Source: Alcaligenaceae bacterium (GTDB lineage Bacteria; Pseudomonadota; Gammaproteobacteria; Burkholderiales; Burkholderiaceae_B). Taken from it: DNA of 64,000 nt. Below, in pieces: positions 37,967 to 47,634 of the stretch; within the stretch, counting starts at the first letter, position 1; each line of letters opens with the position of its first letter. The stretch spans positions 62,001 to 126,000 of the forward strand of contig JACCES010000001.1 in assembly GCA_013416455.1 (NCBI GenBank), given 5' to 3'. The notes below the pieces were generated by a model that saw only the letters and a program-made list of their open reading frames with translations, ran no database searches and was not told the origin of the DNA. The translations under genes were made by a program, and so were the position numbers.

Positions 37967-38755
37967 ATGACTGAAAACGCTGCAGTGAAAGTGTCCCGGC
38001 AAGGGGCGGTCGGCCTGCTGACCATCAATCGGCCCGAAACGCTCAATGCGCTCGATGTGCCGACCCTGCACGCGCTCGAGGCGGGCCTGGGCGAACTCGA
38101 ACAGGATGGCGGCATCCGCGTGATCGTGGTGACCGGCGCGGGCAACAAGGCCTTCGTGGCGGGCGGCGACATCGGTGACCTCGACAGCCGCCAGGGCCTG
38201 GCGCACTACCAGGAATTCGCCGAAGTCATACATCGCGTCTTCCGCCGTTTCGAAGACAGCGACAAGCCGACCATCGCCGCCGTGAACGGCTGGGCGCTGG
38301 GCGGCGGCACCGAATTGCTTCTTTCGCTCGACCTTCGCCTGGTGTCCAGCAAGGCCAGGCTGGGCCTGCCCGAGATCAACCTGGGCCTGTTCCCGGGCGC
38401 GGGCGGCACCCAGCGGCTGATGCGCCAGATCTCGCCGTGCAAGGCCAAGGAAATGATGTTCACCGGCGACCAGATCTCGGCGGAGGAAGCCGTGGCGCTG
38501 GGCCTGTGCAACCGGGTGGTGGCGCCTGAAGCCCTCATGGAAGAAACCATGGCGCTGGCGAACAAGATCGCTTCCAAGTCGCCGCTGGTGCTCAAGCTGC
38601 TCAAGCGCAATCTGCGGCAGGGCCAGGAAATGCCGCTGGGCGCGGCGCTGGCCCATGAACAGGCGATGATCGGTCTGGTGCTGGACAGCGCCGATGCGCA
38701 TGAAGGCTGCCGCGCCTTCCTGGAAAAACGCGCGGCCGAGTTCCGGGGGCAATAG
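37967..38755 (+). CDS. Enoyl-CoA hydratase (classical crotonase)
   Basis: A 262-residue hydratase. Unlike the Block A crotonases it keeps both catalytic glutamates, in ALGGGTELLLSLD (about residues 106-118) and LPEINLGLFPGAGGTQRL (about 135-152). It should hydrate a 2-enoyl-CoA made by the dehydrogenase at 41524. It lies between E1 beta and E2 and ends 2 bp before E2. Confidence 0.91.
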   Translation: MTENAAVKVSRQGAVGLLTINRPETLNALDVPTLHALEAGLGELEQDGGIRVIVVTGAGNKAFVAGGDIGDLDSRQGLAHYQEFAEVIHRVFRRFEDSDKPTIAAVNGWALGGGTELLLSLDLRLVSSKARLGLPEINLGLFPGAGGTQRLMRQISPCKAKEMMFTGDQISAEEAVALGLCNRVVAPEALMEETMALANKIASKSPLVLKLLKRNLRQGQEMPLGAALAHEQAMIGLVLDSADAHEGCRAFLEKRAAEFRGQ

Positions 38756-38757
38756 CC

Positions 38758-40071
38758 GTGCGACAGACGCTGACGCTGCCCAAGCTGGGCCTGACGATGA
38801 CCGAGGGCATCGTGTCCGAATGGCTGAAGCAGCCCGGTGACGCCTTCGCGGCCGGCGATCTCCTGTATGTCGTCGAGAACGACAAGGTGGCCAACGAGAT
38901 CGGGGCCGAGGCGGCCGGCACGTTGCTGGAAGTCGTGGTGCCGGCCGGCGGCACCGCGCCCGTCGGCGCCGTCATAGGCTATTGGGACGACGGGCGGGAC
39001 GGGCAGGCCGAAGGCGGCCCGCAAGAGGACATTGCCTCGGAAGGTGCGCCGTCTGCGGCCGCTGCGGGCGTCGGCGCGGTGGAAACCGCGGCATCGTCCC
39101 CCCCGGAAACGGCGCCTGCCGGGGCCGACACAGGGCAAGGCCCGGGCGGCATGGCGCGGGACGAAGGCCGGCGGCGGGTCGCCACGCCCTATGCGCGCCG
39201 GCTTGCGCATTCCCGGGGTATCGCCCTTGAAGACCTGACGGGTTCCGGGCCGGGCGGCCGCATCAAGGCGGCCGACGTTGAAGCCTATCAGGGCGGGCAT
39301 GCCGGGGCCGCTCCCGCGGCCGTTGCGGCCGCCGGGCCCGTGCAGCGCGCCGCAGAGGCCCCGGTTCCGGTCAGCCTCTTGCCGGGCCAGACGCTGACGG
39401 CGCCCAGCGGCATGCAGGCGACCATCGCCCGCCGGCTGACCGCCAGCAAACAGGAAATTCCGCACTTCTATCTTGCGCTCGACATCGACGTCACCCGCCT
39501 CGTTGCGCTGCGCAAGGAAATCAACCGCGCTCAGGATGATTACCGGCTGACGCTGAATCACTTCATCGTCATGGCGGTCGCCCGGGCACTGGGCCGGATG
39601 CCGGAAGCCAACCGCGTCTGGACGGACAGCGGCATTCTGTCGTTTTCACAGATCGACGTGGGCGTGGCAGTGAGCACCAGCGACGGCCTCCTGGCCCCCG
39701 CTGTATGCGATGTCGGCAATGTTTCCATGAGCACGCTGGCCACGCGGCTCAATGGTGTCGTCGAGCGGGCGCGGGCCGGCCGCATGAATCACGCCGACCT
39801 GGGCAGCCCGGCGATCACCGTATCCAATGCCGGCATGCATCACGTCCATTTCATGGGCTCCATCATCAATCCGGGGCAGGCCATGATCCTGGGCGTGGGC
39901 AGCGTCAAGGGGGTTTTCCGCCCCGATGGCGAAGGCCGGCCCGAACTGCGCCAGGAAATGGGCGTGGTCCTGTCCGCGGACCATCGCATCATCGATGGCG
40001 TGCGCGGGCTGAAGTTCCTGAACATCGTGCGCGAACTGCTGGAGCAGCCCGTGCAGTTGCTGGTGCACTGA
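38758..40071 (+). CDS. 2-oxoacid dehydrogenase E2 (dihydrolipoamide acyltransferase)
   Basis: A 437-residue E2 core with a GTG start. It has one N-terminal lipoyl domain with the lipoylated Lys in ENDKVANEI (residue 43), an Ala/Pro/Gly-rich linker (about 80-135), a peripheral-subunit-binding domain (TPYARRLAHSRGIALEDL, about 142-159) and a catalytic domain with the His/Asp motif SADHRIIDG near the end. It would pass the acyl group from E1 to CoA. No E3 gene is present in the block. Confidence 0.91.
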   Translation: MRQTLTLPKLGLTMTEGIVSEWLKQPGDAFAAGDLLYVVENDKVANEIGAEAAGTLLEVVVPAGGTAPVGAVIGYWDDGRDGQAEGGPQEDIASEGAPSAAAAGVGAVETAASSPPETAPAGADTGQGPGGMARDEGRRRVATPYARRLAHSRGIALEDLTGSGPGGRIKAADVEAYQGGHAGAAPAAVAAAGPVQRAAEAPVPVSLLPGQTLTAPSGMQATIARRLTASKQEIPHFYLALDIDVTRLVALRKEINRAQDDYRLTLNHFIVMAVARALGRMPEANRVWTDSGILSFSQIDVGVAVSTSDGLLAPAVCDVGNVSMSTLATRLNGVVERARAGRMNHADLGSPAITVSNAGMHHVHFMGSIINPGQAMILGVGSVKGVFRPDGEGRPELRQEMGVVLSADHRIIDGVRGLKFLNIVRELLEQPVQLLVH

Positions 40072-40101
40072 CCTCGACAAAAGACTGAGGGAGAAATCAT
40101 C

Positions 40102-41481
40102 ATGACAGCCGAAAATACACTTGCCCGAACTCTGGCCCGGTTCATCGTATCGCTCAAGGACCCGGCGGCCATTCCCGCCCCGGTAATGGAAAAAGCCCGT
40201 GTCTGCCTGCTGAACGGCTATGGCATCGGCCTGGCATGCTTCAACACCCCGTACGGCCGCGTGGCCGCGCAGGCGGGCCTGGCCATCGACGGCGAACGGC
40301 CGGATGGCGCCACCTTGCTGGCCGATGGCCGCAAAGGGTCGATGCAGGCGGCCATGCTGTCGAATTCGGCATTGTTCCATGGCCGCGCACAGGAAGACGC
40401 CCTGGGGGCCGCGCACCTGGGCGCCATTCTGATTCCCATGCTGACGGCCGCGGCCGAAACCGGCCGGATGCCCCTGAACAGATTGCTGCCGGCGCTGATC
40501 GCGGGCTACGAGATCGGCGGCCTGTTTGAACAGAACTATGCCGGCCACACAACGCCCGTGGGGCTGCGTGCGTCGGCCATGTACGGGCCGCTGGCGGCGG
40601 CGGCCGCCGCCGCGCTGGCGCTGGACCTCGATGAAGACCGCACGGCGGCCGCGCTGGCCAATGCCGCGTCGTTTGCCGGCGGCATCCTGCAGTCGTTCAG
40701 CGACGGCACGGACGAATGGCGCTATCAGCTGGGCGTGGCGGCCAACAATGGCTGGGTTGCGGCCCAGCTCGCCAAGGCCGGGTCGGTTTCCGCTCCCGCC
40801 GCCTTCGAGGGCAAGGCGGGCTTCGTGCGCAGCTATGCGCGCAGCGAATGCGATGTGGCGGCGTTGCGGGCGAAGATCGGCCAGCAGTGGTTCATCCACA
40901 ACGTGGTGTTCAAGCCCTATCCGGTGTGCGCCTTCAACCAGACGCCTGTGAACGCCGCGCTGGCCCTGCGCGAAAGACTCGCCGGCCGCCGGCCGTCGGC
41001 CATCCGCGTACGCATGAATCCGTATGAAACCGGCTATGCCGGCATGGACAGCACCGGCCCTTTCAATTCAGTGTCGGGCACGCTGATGAGCATTCCGTTC
41101 TGCATTGCCAATACATTGCTTCATGGCGCGCCGACCCTGCGCGACATGATGGTCTACGACGATGCGCAGGTCGCGGGCCTGATCGACAGCATCGAACTCA
41201 GGAGCGATCCCGACGTGCCCCGCCTGAGCTGCGTGATCGAGGCGTCGTTCGACAATGGCGATGCGCCCGAAGTCCTGACCATGAATATGACGGTCGAAGA
41301 CTATGACTACGACCGCGATACCCTGCGCGCGCTGGTGCAGCGCGTCGGCGCCGAAGTCGGGCTGGAGCCGGCGTCGGCCGCCGCCCTGGAGCGGTTCGTC
41401 GACGACCCGCAAGGTACCGGAGTGGATGTGGTCCTGCGGGAATTTTCCCGGGCGCGGGAGCGCGCCGCCGCCGTGGCCTGA
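40102..41481 (+). CDS. MmgE/PrpD-family protein
   Basis: A 459-residue protein of the 2-methylcitrate-dehydratase-like family, with an all-helical N-terminal domain (about 1-270) and a smaller alpha-beta C-terminal domain. Motifs include SNSALFHGRAQEDALGAAHL (near 92-111) and FKPYPVCAFNQTPVNAAL (near 272-289). Family members dehydrate or isomerize small polycarboxylates (PrpD, IRG1 and others). The substrate here is unknown, and there is no prpC or prpB nearby. It lies 30 bp after E2. Confidence 0.88.
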   Translation: MTAENTLARTLARFIVSLKDPAAIPAPVMEKARVCLLNGYGIGLACFNTPYGRVAAQAGLAIDGERPDGATLLADGRKGSMQAAMLSNSALFHGRAQEDALGAAHLGAILIPMLTAAAETGRMPLNRLLPALIAGYEIGGLFEQNYAGHTTPVGLRASAMYGPLAAAAAAALALDLDEDRTAAALANAASFAGGILQSFSDGTDEWRYQLGVAANNGWVAAQLAKAGSVSAPAAFEGKAGFVRSYARSECDVAALRAKIGQQWFIHNVVFKPYPVCAFNQTPVNAALALRERLAGRRPSAIRVRMNPYETGYAGMDSTGPFNSVSGTLMSIPFCIANTLLHGAPTLRDMMVYDDAQVAGLIDSIELRSDPDVPRLSCVIEASFDNGDAPEVLTMNMTVEDYDYDRDTLRALVQRVGAEVGLEPASAAALERFVDDPQGTGVDVVLREFSRARERAAAVA

Positions 41482-41523
41482 AGCGGCAAGCCCTCAACGA
41501 GACATCAAGGCAGGAACGACACT

Positions 41524-42696
41524 ATGGATTTTCAACTGTCAGAAGAGCAGCGGATGATTGCCGATTCCGCACGCCAGCTCGGCGAGCGCTTCGGATTGGA
41601 ATACTGGCGCGAACTCGATGCGCGCAAGGAATTTCCGCATGATTGCTGGCGGGCGATCTGCCAGGCAGGGCTGTGCGGGGTGGCGCTGCCGTCCGAATAC
41701 GGCGGCTCCGAGCTGGGCGTGTTCGAGATGGCGCTGATCATCGAGAATCTGTCCGCGGCCGGCGGCGGCAGCACCCTGGGCCAGCTGTTCATGATCAATC
41801 CCATCTTCGGCGGGGTATCGGTCAGCCGCTTCGGCACCCCGGCCATGAAGCAGGAGCTGCTGCCCGGCCTGATGTCGGGCGACATCAACTTCTGCATGGC
41901 GCTGACGGAACCCGATGCCGGCACCAACACCCTGGAGATCCGCAGCTTCGCCGCGCAGGACGGCGATGGCTGGCGCCTGAACGGCCGCAAGGTCTGGATC
42001 ACCGGCGTCGATAGCGCCCACAAGATGCTGGTGGTGGCCCGAACCCGCAAGATCGAGGAAAGCGCGTCCCGCAGCGATGGCCTGACCATGTTCATGATCG
42101 ACGTCGACAGGGAAGGGCTCAGCCATACGCCGATAGAAAAGCTGGGCACCAATACGCTGGCTTCCAGTTCCGTGTTCTTCGACAATGTGCGCATCGAGCC
42201 GCATGAGCTGGTCGGCACGCTGCATGGGGGCTGGCGCGAACTGCTGGACGTGCTGAACACCGAACGCATCGTGACCACCGCCGGGCTGATAGGAACGGCC
42301 GAATTGGCGCTCAAGCTGGCCGTCGATTACGGCAACGACCGCAAGGTGTTCGGCGACCGGCCCATCAGCAGCTACCAGGGCCTGCAGTTTCCCCTGGCGC
42401 AGTGCTATGCCGAAACCCAGGCCGCCCGCCTCGTCAACTACAAGGCCGCCAGCAATTTCGACAAGGGGCTGCCTTATGGCAGCGAAGCCAATATCGCCAA
42501 GCTGCTGGCCGCGCAGGTGGCGGCCAGGGCCACCGAGCGCGCGATGCAGACGATGGGCGGCATGGGGTATTCGCGCGAATATCACGTCGAGCGCCTCTGG
42601 CGGGATTGCAGGCTGTTCCGCTTTGCGCCCATTTCGGAAGAGATGGTGCTCAATTACATTGCCATGTACGACCTGGGCATGCCGCGGTCATATTGA
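41524..42696 (+). CDS. Acyl-CoA dehydrogenase
   Basis: A 390-residue flavoenzyme. The middle domain has FCMALTEPDAGTNTLEIRSF (flavin and CoA contacts). The likely catalytic Glu is in LNTERIV at about residue 247, as in isovaleryl-CoA and long-chain dehydrogenases, since the C-terminal motif reads APISEEMVL without EGT. The C-terminal helix bundle carries MGGMGYSREYHVERLWRD. It should oxidize the CoA ester made by the ligase encoded downstream. Confidence 0.91.
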   Translation: MDFQLSEEQRMIADSARQLGERFGLEYWRELDARKEFPHDCWRAICQAGLCGVALPSEYGGSELGVFEMALIIENLSAAGGGSTLGQLFMINPIFGGVSVSRFGTPAMKQELLPGLMSGDINFCMALTEPDAGTNTLEIRSFAAQDGDGWRLNGRKVWITGVDSAHKMLVVARTRKIEESASRSDGLTMFMIDVDREGLSHTPIEKLGTNTLASSSVFFDNVRIEPHELVGTLHGGWRELLDVLNTERIVTTAGLIGTAELALKLAVDYGNDRKVFGDRPISSYQGLQFPLAQCYAETQAARLVNYKAASNFDKGLPYGSEANIAKLLAAQVAARATERAMQTMGGMGYSREYHVERLWRDCRLFRFAPISEEMVLNYIAMYDLGMPRSY

Positions 42697-42787
42697 CGGC
42701 CGGCCGGTGAACAGGCTTGGACAAGAGGGCTCCCCGATACGAAGACCAGAACAGAAAATACACAATGTATAGACAGAGGCACTCAAG

Positions 42788-44293
42788 ATGGTCACACTGA
42801 GCTCATCCATCGAACACTGGGCGCGCGCTACGCCTGACCGGCTGGCGATCCGCTACCAGGACACACGCATCACCTACGCCGACCTGTTCGAGCGGACCTG
42901 CGCGGCCGCCGGCGCCCTGGCCGCGCGCGGCGTCGGGCGGGGCGATATCGTCGCGCTGCTGATGAAGAACAGCGCGGCGTTCATCGAGCTCACTCTGGCC
43001 ATCAGCCACCTGGGCGCCGTGGTGCTGCCCATCAACTACCGCCTGGGCAAGGACGAGGTCGATTACATCGTTCAGCATGCCGGCGTGAAGCTGATGTGCG
43101 TCGATGAAGCGCTGCGGGAAAATGCCGGCGGCATGCCGATGGTGGTGATCACCCCGGAACTCGAACACGATACGCGCGCCATCGACCCGGCGGCCGCGCC
43201 CGTCCGGGGGCCCTGCCCCGTGATGCCCTCCGACCGGTTCCGCCTGATGTATACCTCGGGCACGACCGGCCGCCCCAAGGGGGTGATACACACCTACGAG
43301 AATTTCTACTGGAAGACGCTCGATCACATCAGCGAGCTCGGGCTGACGGCGGCCGACCGTCTGCTGGTGGTGGGCCCCCTGTATCACGTGGGCGCTTTCG
43401 ACCTTCCGGGCTTTGCCCTGTTCGAAGTGGGCGGCTCGTTGACGGTGCTGCGCGATTTCGATCCGGCCGATGCGCTGCAGGCGGTGCAGGATGACCGGCT
43501 CACCGGCGCATGGCTGGCGCCCATCATGCTGAACCGCATGCTGGCCCTGCCGGAACGCGGCCAGTACGAGCGCGGCAGCCTGAAGTGGGTGGTCGGCGGG
43601 GGGGAACGCACGCCGGCGGAACGCATCCATGCCTTTGGCTCGCTGTTTCCGCAAGGGCGCTACATCGATGCCTACGGGCTGACCGAAACCTGCTCGGGCG
43701 ACACCATGATGCAGGCGGGCTGCGAGATTTCCAAGATCGGTTCCGCGGGCCGCGCGCTGGCTCATGTCCGGATCGAGATCCGCGATCGCGACGGCCGCGC
43801 CCAGCCGGCAGGTGAAGTGGGCGAGATCTGCCTGTGGGGCCCCAAGGTGACGCGCGGCTATTGGCGCGATGAACAGCGCACCGAGGAAAGCTTCTTCGGC
43901 GACTGGTTCCGTTCGGGCGACATGGGCTATCTGGACGAGGACGGTTTTCTGTTCCTGGTCGACCGCAAGAAGGACATGGTCATCAGCGGCGGCGAGAACA
44001 TCGCTTCGTCCGAGGTCGAACACGTGCTCTACCAGATCGACGATGTCGAAGAGGCGGCCGTGATCGGCCTGCCGGACGAGAAATGGGGCGAAAGAGTGGT
44101 GGCGGTCGTGGTGCTGCGGCCGGGCGCCACTCTCACGCTCGAAGCATTGCAGGCGCATTGCCAGGGCAAGATCGGCAGGTTCAAGATACCGCGCCAGCTG
44201 ATCGTGCTGGATGCGCTGCCGCGCAACCCGTCGGGGAAGGTGCTCAAGCGGGTCCTGCGCGACGACCTGGCTTCAGCATCCGCTTCAGGCTGA
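42788..44293 (+). CDS. AMP-forming acyl-CoA ligase
   Basis: A 501-residue ANL-superfamily ligase that would activate a free acid to its CoA ester through an acyl-adenylate. Motifs: MYTSGTTGRPKGVIHT (about 155-170), YGLTETCSGD (about 297-306), SGDMGYLDEDGFLFLVDRKK (about 377-396), and the C-terminal NPSGKVLKR with the adenylation Lys. The fold is certain; the acid is not. Being in the same operon as an importer, it probably traps the imported acid. Confidence 0.92.
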   Translation: MVTLSSSIEHWARATPDRLAIRYQDTRITYADLFERTCAAAGALAARGVGRGDIVALLMKNSAAFIELTLAISHLGAVVLPINYRLGKDEVDYIVQHAGVKLMCVDEALRENAGGMPMVVITPELEHDTRAIDPAAAPVRGPCPVMPSDRFRLMYTSGTTGRPKGVIHTYENFYWKTLDHISELGLTAADRLLVVGPLYHVGAFDLPGFALFEVGGSLTVLRDFDPADALQAVQDDRLTGAWLAPIMLNRMLALPERGQYERGSLKWVVGGGERTPAERIHAFGSLFPQGRYIDAYGLTETCSGDTMMQAGCEISKIGSAGRALAHVRIEIRDRDGRAQPAGEVGEICLWGPKVTRGYWRDEQRTEESFFGDWFRSGDMGYLDEDGFLFLVDRKKDMVISGGENIASSEVEHVLYQIDDVEEAAVIGLPDEKWGERVVAVVVLRPGATLTLEALQAHCQGKIGRFKIPRQLIVLDALPRNPSGKVLKRVLRDDLASASASG

Positions 44294-44427
44294 CCCTCGG
44301 GGATCAGCCGCGCATCACCAGTGCCTTGCGGCCGGGCGTCCATGAAACGCCTCATGCCGCGACAGGCTTCACGACAACATGGTCTGAAGAAAACAGACCC
44401 CGCAGTGCAACCACAAGGAGACGAATC

Positions 44428-45708
44428 ATGACCACACGCAAGACATCGATGACATCGCCCGCTCTGCCAGGCCGCCGCAAGCTCATGCAGGGCGCCGCCA
44501 CGCTGGCCGGCGTCTCGGCCATCGGCCTGCCGTCCATCTCGCTGGCGCAGAACAAGCCGATCCGCGTCGGCATGCCGACGATTCTGTCGGGCCGGGTGGC
44601 GACGCTGGGCATCTCGTCCAGCAATGCCGTCCGACTGGAGGTCGAGAAATTCAATGCGGCGGGCGGCCTGGGCGGGCGTCCCATCGAGATGATCATCCGC
44701 GATTCCCGTGGGCAACCGCAGGAAGCCGCCCGCGTGGCGCGCGAACTGGTCAACAGCGAAGATTGCGAAATCCTGCTGGATGGCGAGGCATCTTCGGGGG
44801 CGTTCGCCGTGCACGAGGTGGCACGCGACCTGGGTGTATTGTGCATCCACACGAACTCCGAAACCTCTTCACTGACGGCCGACCCGAAGCAGCGTATTCC
44901 CAATGCCTTCCGCTGCGTGCGCCAGGGGGTTCATGATTCCATCGTCGGCGGCGCCTACGCCGCCGGCCTGGCCAAGGAAAAGGGCCTGACCCGCTGGATG
45001 ACGGCATCGCCCGACTACGCCTACGGCCGCGATACAACGGCCGAGTTCTTTGAGTACGCCCGGCATTTCCACAAGGACATCGAGGTCGTGGGCGAAGTGT
45101 GGCCCAAGCTGTTCCAGCCCGACTACAGCGAAGTCATCACACGTTTGCTGCAGGGCAAACCGCAGGCTATATATTCATGCCTGTGGGGCGGTGACCTGAG
45201 TTCCTTCATCGAGCAGGCCAACATCTATGCGCTGTTCAAGGACCGCGAGTTCTTCGCTGTGAACATGGCCGACTACACGGTGCTGACGACGGTCAAGAAC
45301 CTGCCGGAAGGCATTCATTCGGGCAACCGCTACCTGCGCAGCTTCCCCGACAGCGAAGCCAACCGGGCATGGGCCGATGCCTATCAGAAGTCGTACAAGG
45401 ATCTGCCCACCAACTGGTCCTGGCAGAACGCCGCGGCGGTGAACTTCCTTGCCCAGGGCATGAAGCAGACCAACAGCGCGGATGGCGCCAAGATCGCCGA
45501 CGCGTTGCGCGGCATGACCATCGACTCTCCTTTCGGTACCAATGGGAAACTTACATTGCGCGCCGAAGACCAGACCCTTGTCGATTATGCGGTGGGCTGG
45601 GGCGTGGTCGACACCAAGGAACCCTACATGGCCAATCCCTTCGTAGGCAACTGGGACGACATCACCCAGCTTGAAAACGAGTGGAAGAAGTCCAGAGGCT
45701 GGGCCTGA
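44428..45708 (+). CDS. ABC transporter substrate-binding protein (LivJ/HAAT family, Tat-like signal)
   Basis: A 426-residue periplasmic binding protein. The N-terminus has a twin-arginine-like segment GRRKLMQGAATLAGVSAIGL, with cleavage expected near ISLAQ, then a type I periplasmic fold (RVGMPTILSGRVATLGISSS). AAGGAG at 44415-44420 supports the ATG; upstream open frame is inside the ligase gene. Members of this group often bind aromatic or alicyclic acids in catabolic operons rather than leucine. Confidence 0.91.
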   Translation: MTTRKTSMTSPALPGRRKLMQGAATLAGVSAIGLPSISLAQNKPIRVGMPTILSGRVATLGISSSNAVRLEVEKFNAAGGLGGRPIEMIIRDSRGQPQEAARVARELVNSEDCEILLDGEASSGAFAVHEVARDLGVLCIHTNSETSSLTADPKQRIPNAFRCVRQGVHDSIVGGAYAAGLAKEKGLTRWMTASPDYAYGRDTTAEFFEYARHFHKDIEVVGEVWPKLFQPDYSEVITRLLQGKPQAIYSCLWGGDLSSFIEQANIYALFKDREFFAVNMADYTVLTTVKNLPEGIHSGNRYLRSFPDSEANRAWADAYQKSYKDLPTNWSWQNAAAVNFLAQGMKQTNSADGAKIADALRGMTIDSPFGTNGKLTLRAEDQTLVDYAVGWGVVDTKEPYMANPFVGNWDDITQLENEWKKSRGWA

Positions 45709-45751
45709 TCCAGGCCGGGCGCCCGGCTGTTGCCAGGACCAGGAGAGTGTC

Positions 45752-46651
45752 ATGAATCCTCAAGAACTGTTCGAGTGCGTGACATCGCTCTCGTGCATCG
45801 TCACACAGACGAGCACGGGGCTGATCGTCGGCGCACTGCTATTCCTGGTGGCTGCCGGGCTCACGCTGATTTTTGGCGTGCTCGGCGTCATCAACTTTGC
45901 CCACGGCTCCCTGTACATGCTGGGAGCCTATGTGGGCCTGACGGCCTATCAGATGACCGACAGCTACCTCCTGGCCGTGGCGGCGGCCGGCATCGGGGTG
46001 GCGCTGTTTTCGGTGGTGTTCGAGCGGCTGTTCATGCGGCGGGTATACAACGCCGACGTACTGATGCAGCTGCTGGTGTGCTACGCCTTCATCCTCATCC
46101 TCGACGATGTGGTCAAGCTGGTGTGGGGCGCCGAGTTCAGGTCCATGGGCATGCCGCCCGTCTTCCAGGCTCCGCCGCTGTTCATCGGCGGCGGTATCGT
46201 GCCGGTGTTCTATCTGGTGCTGATGGGCGCGGCTTCGCTGATCGCCGTGGTGCTCTGGTATGTGCTCAAGCACACCCGCACGGGCAAGGTGGTCAGGGCG
46301 GCCGCTCACAATCCGGTCATGACCTCGGCCCTGGGCATCAATACCCACCTGATCTACGCCGGCGTTTTCGCCTGCGGCGGTCTGTTGGCGGGCATGGCCG
46401 GCGCGCTGGCGGCGCCGGTGCGTTCGATGTCCCCGGGCATGGGCTTCTCGATACTGATCGAATCCTTCATCGTGACGGTGATCGGCGGCATGGGCTCGGT
46501 CAGCGGGGCGCTGGTCGGCGCACTGCTGATCGGCATGATCCGCTCGTTCGGGTCGATCGGCTTTCCTGACTTCGTGGAAGGGCTGATGTTCCTCGCCATG
46601 GGTCTGATTCTGGTGCTGCGCCCGGGCGGCCTGATGGGACGGAGCCATTGA
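45752..46651 (+). CDS. Branched-chain amino-acid-type ABC permease (LivH family)
   Basis: A 299-residue inner-membrane permease with about eight hydrophobic segments. Family features are LIFGVLGVINFAHGSLYMLG near residues 38-57 and the C-terminal TVIGGMGSVSGALVGALLIG near 246-265. Its ATG follows AGGAG. The stop overlaps the next start by one base (TGATG). Confidence 0.92.
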   Translation: MNPQELFECVTSLSCIVTQTSTGLIVGALLFLVAAGLTLIFGVLGVINFAHGSLYMLGAYVGLTAYQMTDSYLLAVAAAGIGVALFSVVFERLFMRRVYNADVLMQLLVCYAFILILDDVVKLVWGAEFRSMGMPPVFQAPPLFIGGGIVPVFYLVLMGAASLIAVVLWYVLKHTRTGKVVRAAAHNPVMTSALGINTHLIYAGVFACGGLLAGMAGALAAPVRSMSPGMGFSILIESFIVTVIGGMGSVSGALVGALLIGMIRSFGSIGFPDFVEGLMFLAMGLILVLRPGGLMGRSH

Positions 46652-47634
46652 TGAACGAAACACGCAACTATTCAAAAGAGGTGGGCCTGGCGGTGCTGGC
46701 CCTGGCGATCCTGGTCGCCATTCCCTACCTGACATCGTCGCGGCTCATTTCCGACTACATCATCCGGCTGGCGGCATTCGGTGTGTTCGCGACCTCGCTG
46801 AACATACTGATCGGCTATGGCGGCATGGTGTCCTTCGGGCATGCCATGTTCTTCGGCGGCGGCGCCTATGCCTTTGGCCTGCTCATGCAGAAGGCGGGTA
46901 CCTCCATTCCCGTGGCGCTGGTCGGGGCTATCCTGTTCTGCGCCCTGTTGGGGCTGGTGGTGGGGGCCATCTGCGTGCGTCTGAAGGAAATCTATTTCTC
47001 CTTCCTGACGCTGGCCTTCGCCATGCTGCTGTACAGCATCATCCTGTCGTGGATGTCATTGACAGGCGGCGACCAGGGGCTGATGGGGGGGATTCCGCGG
47101 CCGGCATTCCTGGGCGTCGACCTCAGCAACGGCCATCATCTGTATCTGTTCGCCTGCGTGCTGGCGGTGGTCTGCCTGCTGCTGATGCGTTTGCTGATGC
47201 AGTCGCCGTTCGGCTATACGCTGCGCATGGTGCGCGACAATGCCGAGCGGGCCCGATTTCTCGGGATCGACGTATGGCGCACCAAGCTATACGCCTTCAT
47301 CCTGGCGGGGGCGTTCGCCGCCGTGGCCGGCGTCATCATGGCGCTGTTCGTGTCGGGCGCCTATCCCGAGTTCACCTACTGGACCATGTCCGGCGAGGCG
47401 ATCTTCATGATCCTGCTGGGCGGCCTGCATGTGTTCATTGGCCCGGTCCTGGGGGCGGCGCTGCTGCTGGTGTTCAATGACATGGTGACGCGGTATACCG
47501 ACCTGCACGGCCTGGCGCTGGGCATCATCGTGCTGGTCTTCGCGCTGGGCTTCAAGCGGGGCGTGGGCGACTTTGCCCTGCGCCTGTCCCCCAAGTATCG
47601 GAAGAAGCAGACCATCGAAAAGGTGACGACATGA
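46651..47634 (+). CDS. Branched-chain amino-acid-type ABC permease (LivM family)
   Basis: A 327-residue inner-membrane permease, the partner of the LivH-type protein. It has several transmembrane segments, the SFGHAMFFGGGAYAFGLL motif near residues 57-74 and a C-terminal EAA-like coupling region. Its end overlaps the SDR start by ATGA, showing that the dehydrogenase gene is part of the transport operon. Confidence 0.92.
   Translation: MNETRNYSKEVGLAVLALAILVAIPYLTSSRLISDYIIRLAAFGVFATSLNILIGYGGMVSFGHAMFFGGGAYAFGLLMQKAGTSIPVALVGAILFCALLGLVVGAICVRLKEIYFSFLTLAFAMLLYSIILSWMSLTGGDQGLMGGIPRPAFLGVDLSNGHHLYLFACVLAVVCLLLMRLLMQSPFGYTLRMVRDNAERARFLGIDVWRTKLYAFILAGAFAAVAGVIMALFVSGAYPEFTYWTMSGEAIFMILLGGLHVFIGPVLGAALLLVFNDMVTRYTDLHGLALGIIVLVFALGFKRGVGDFALRLSPKYRKKQTIEKVTT

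Noticed and set aside
35812-38172. 786-codon open frame on the minus strand across E1 alpha, E1 beta and part of the crotonase
   Set aside because: It lies antisense to three genes with clear family motifs, and long antisense frames are expected at this GC content. Its translation is low-complexity and Arg/His/Gln-rich.
40102-41481. Assignment of the MmgE/PrpD gene as prpD of the methylcitrate cycle
   Set aside because: No prpB, prpC or acnD is nearby, and the gene is embedded in an operon of other function.
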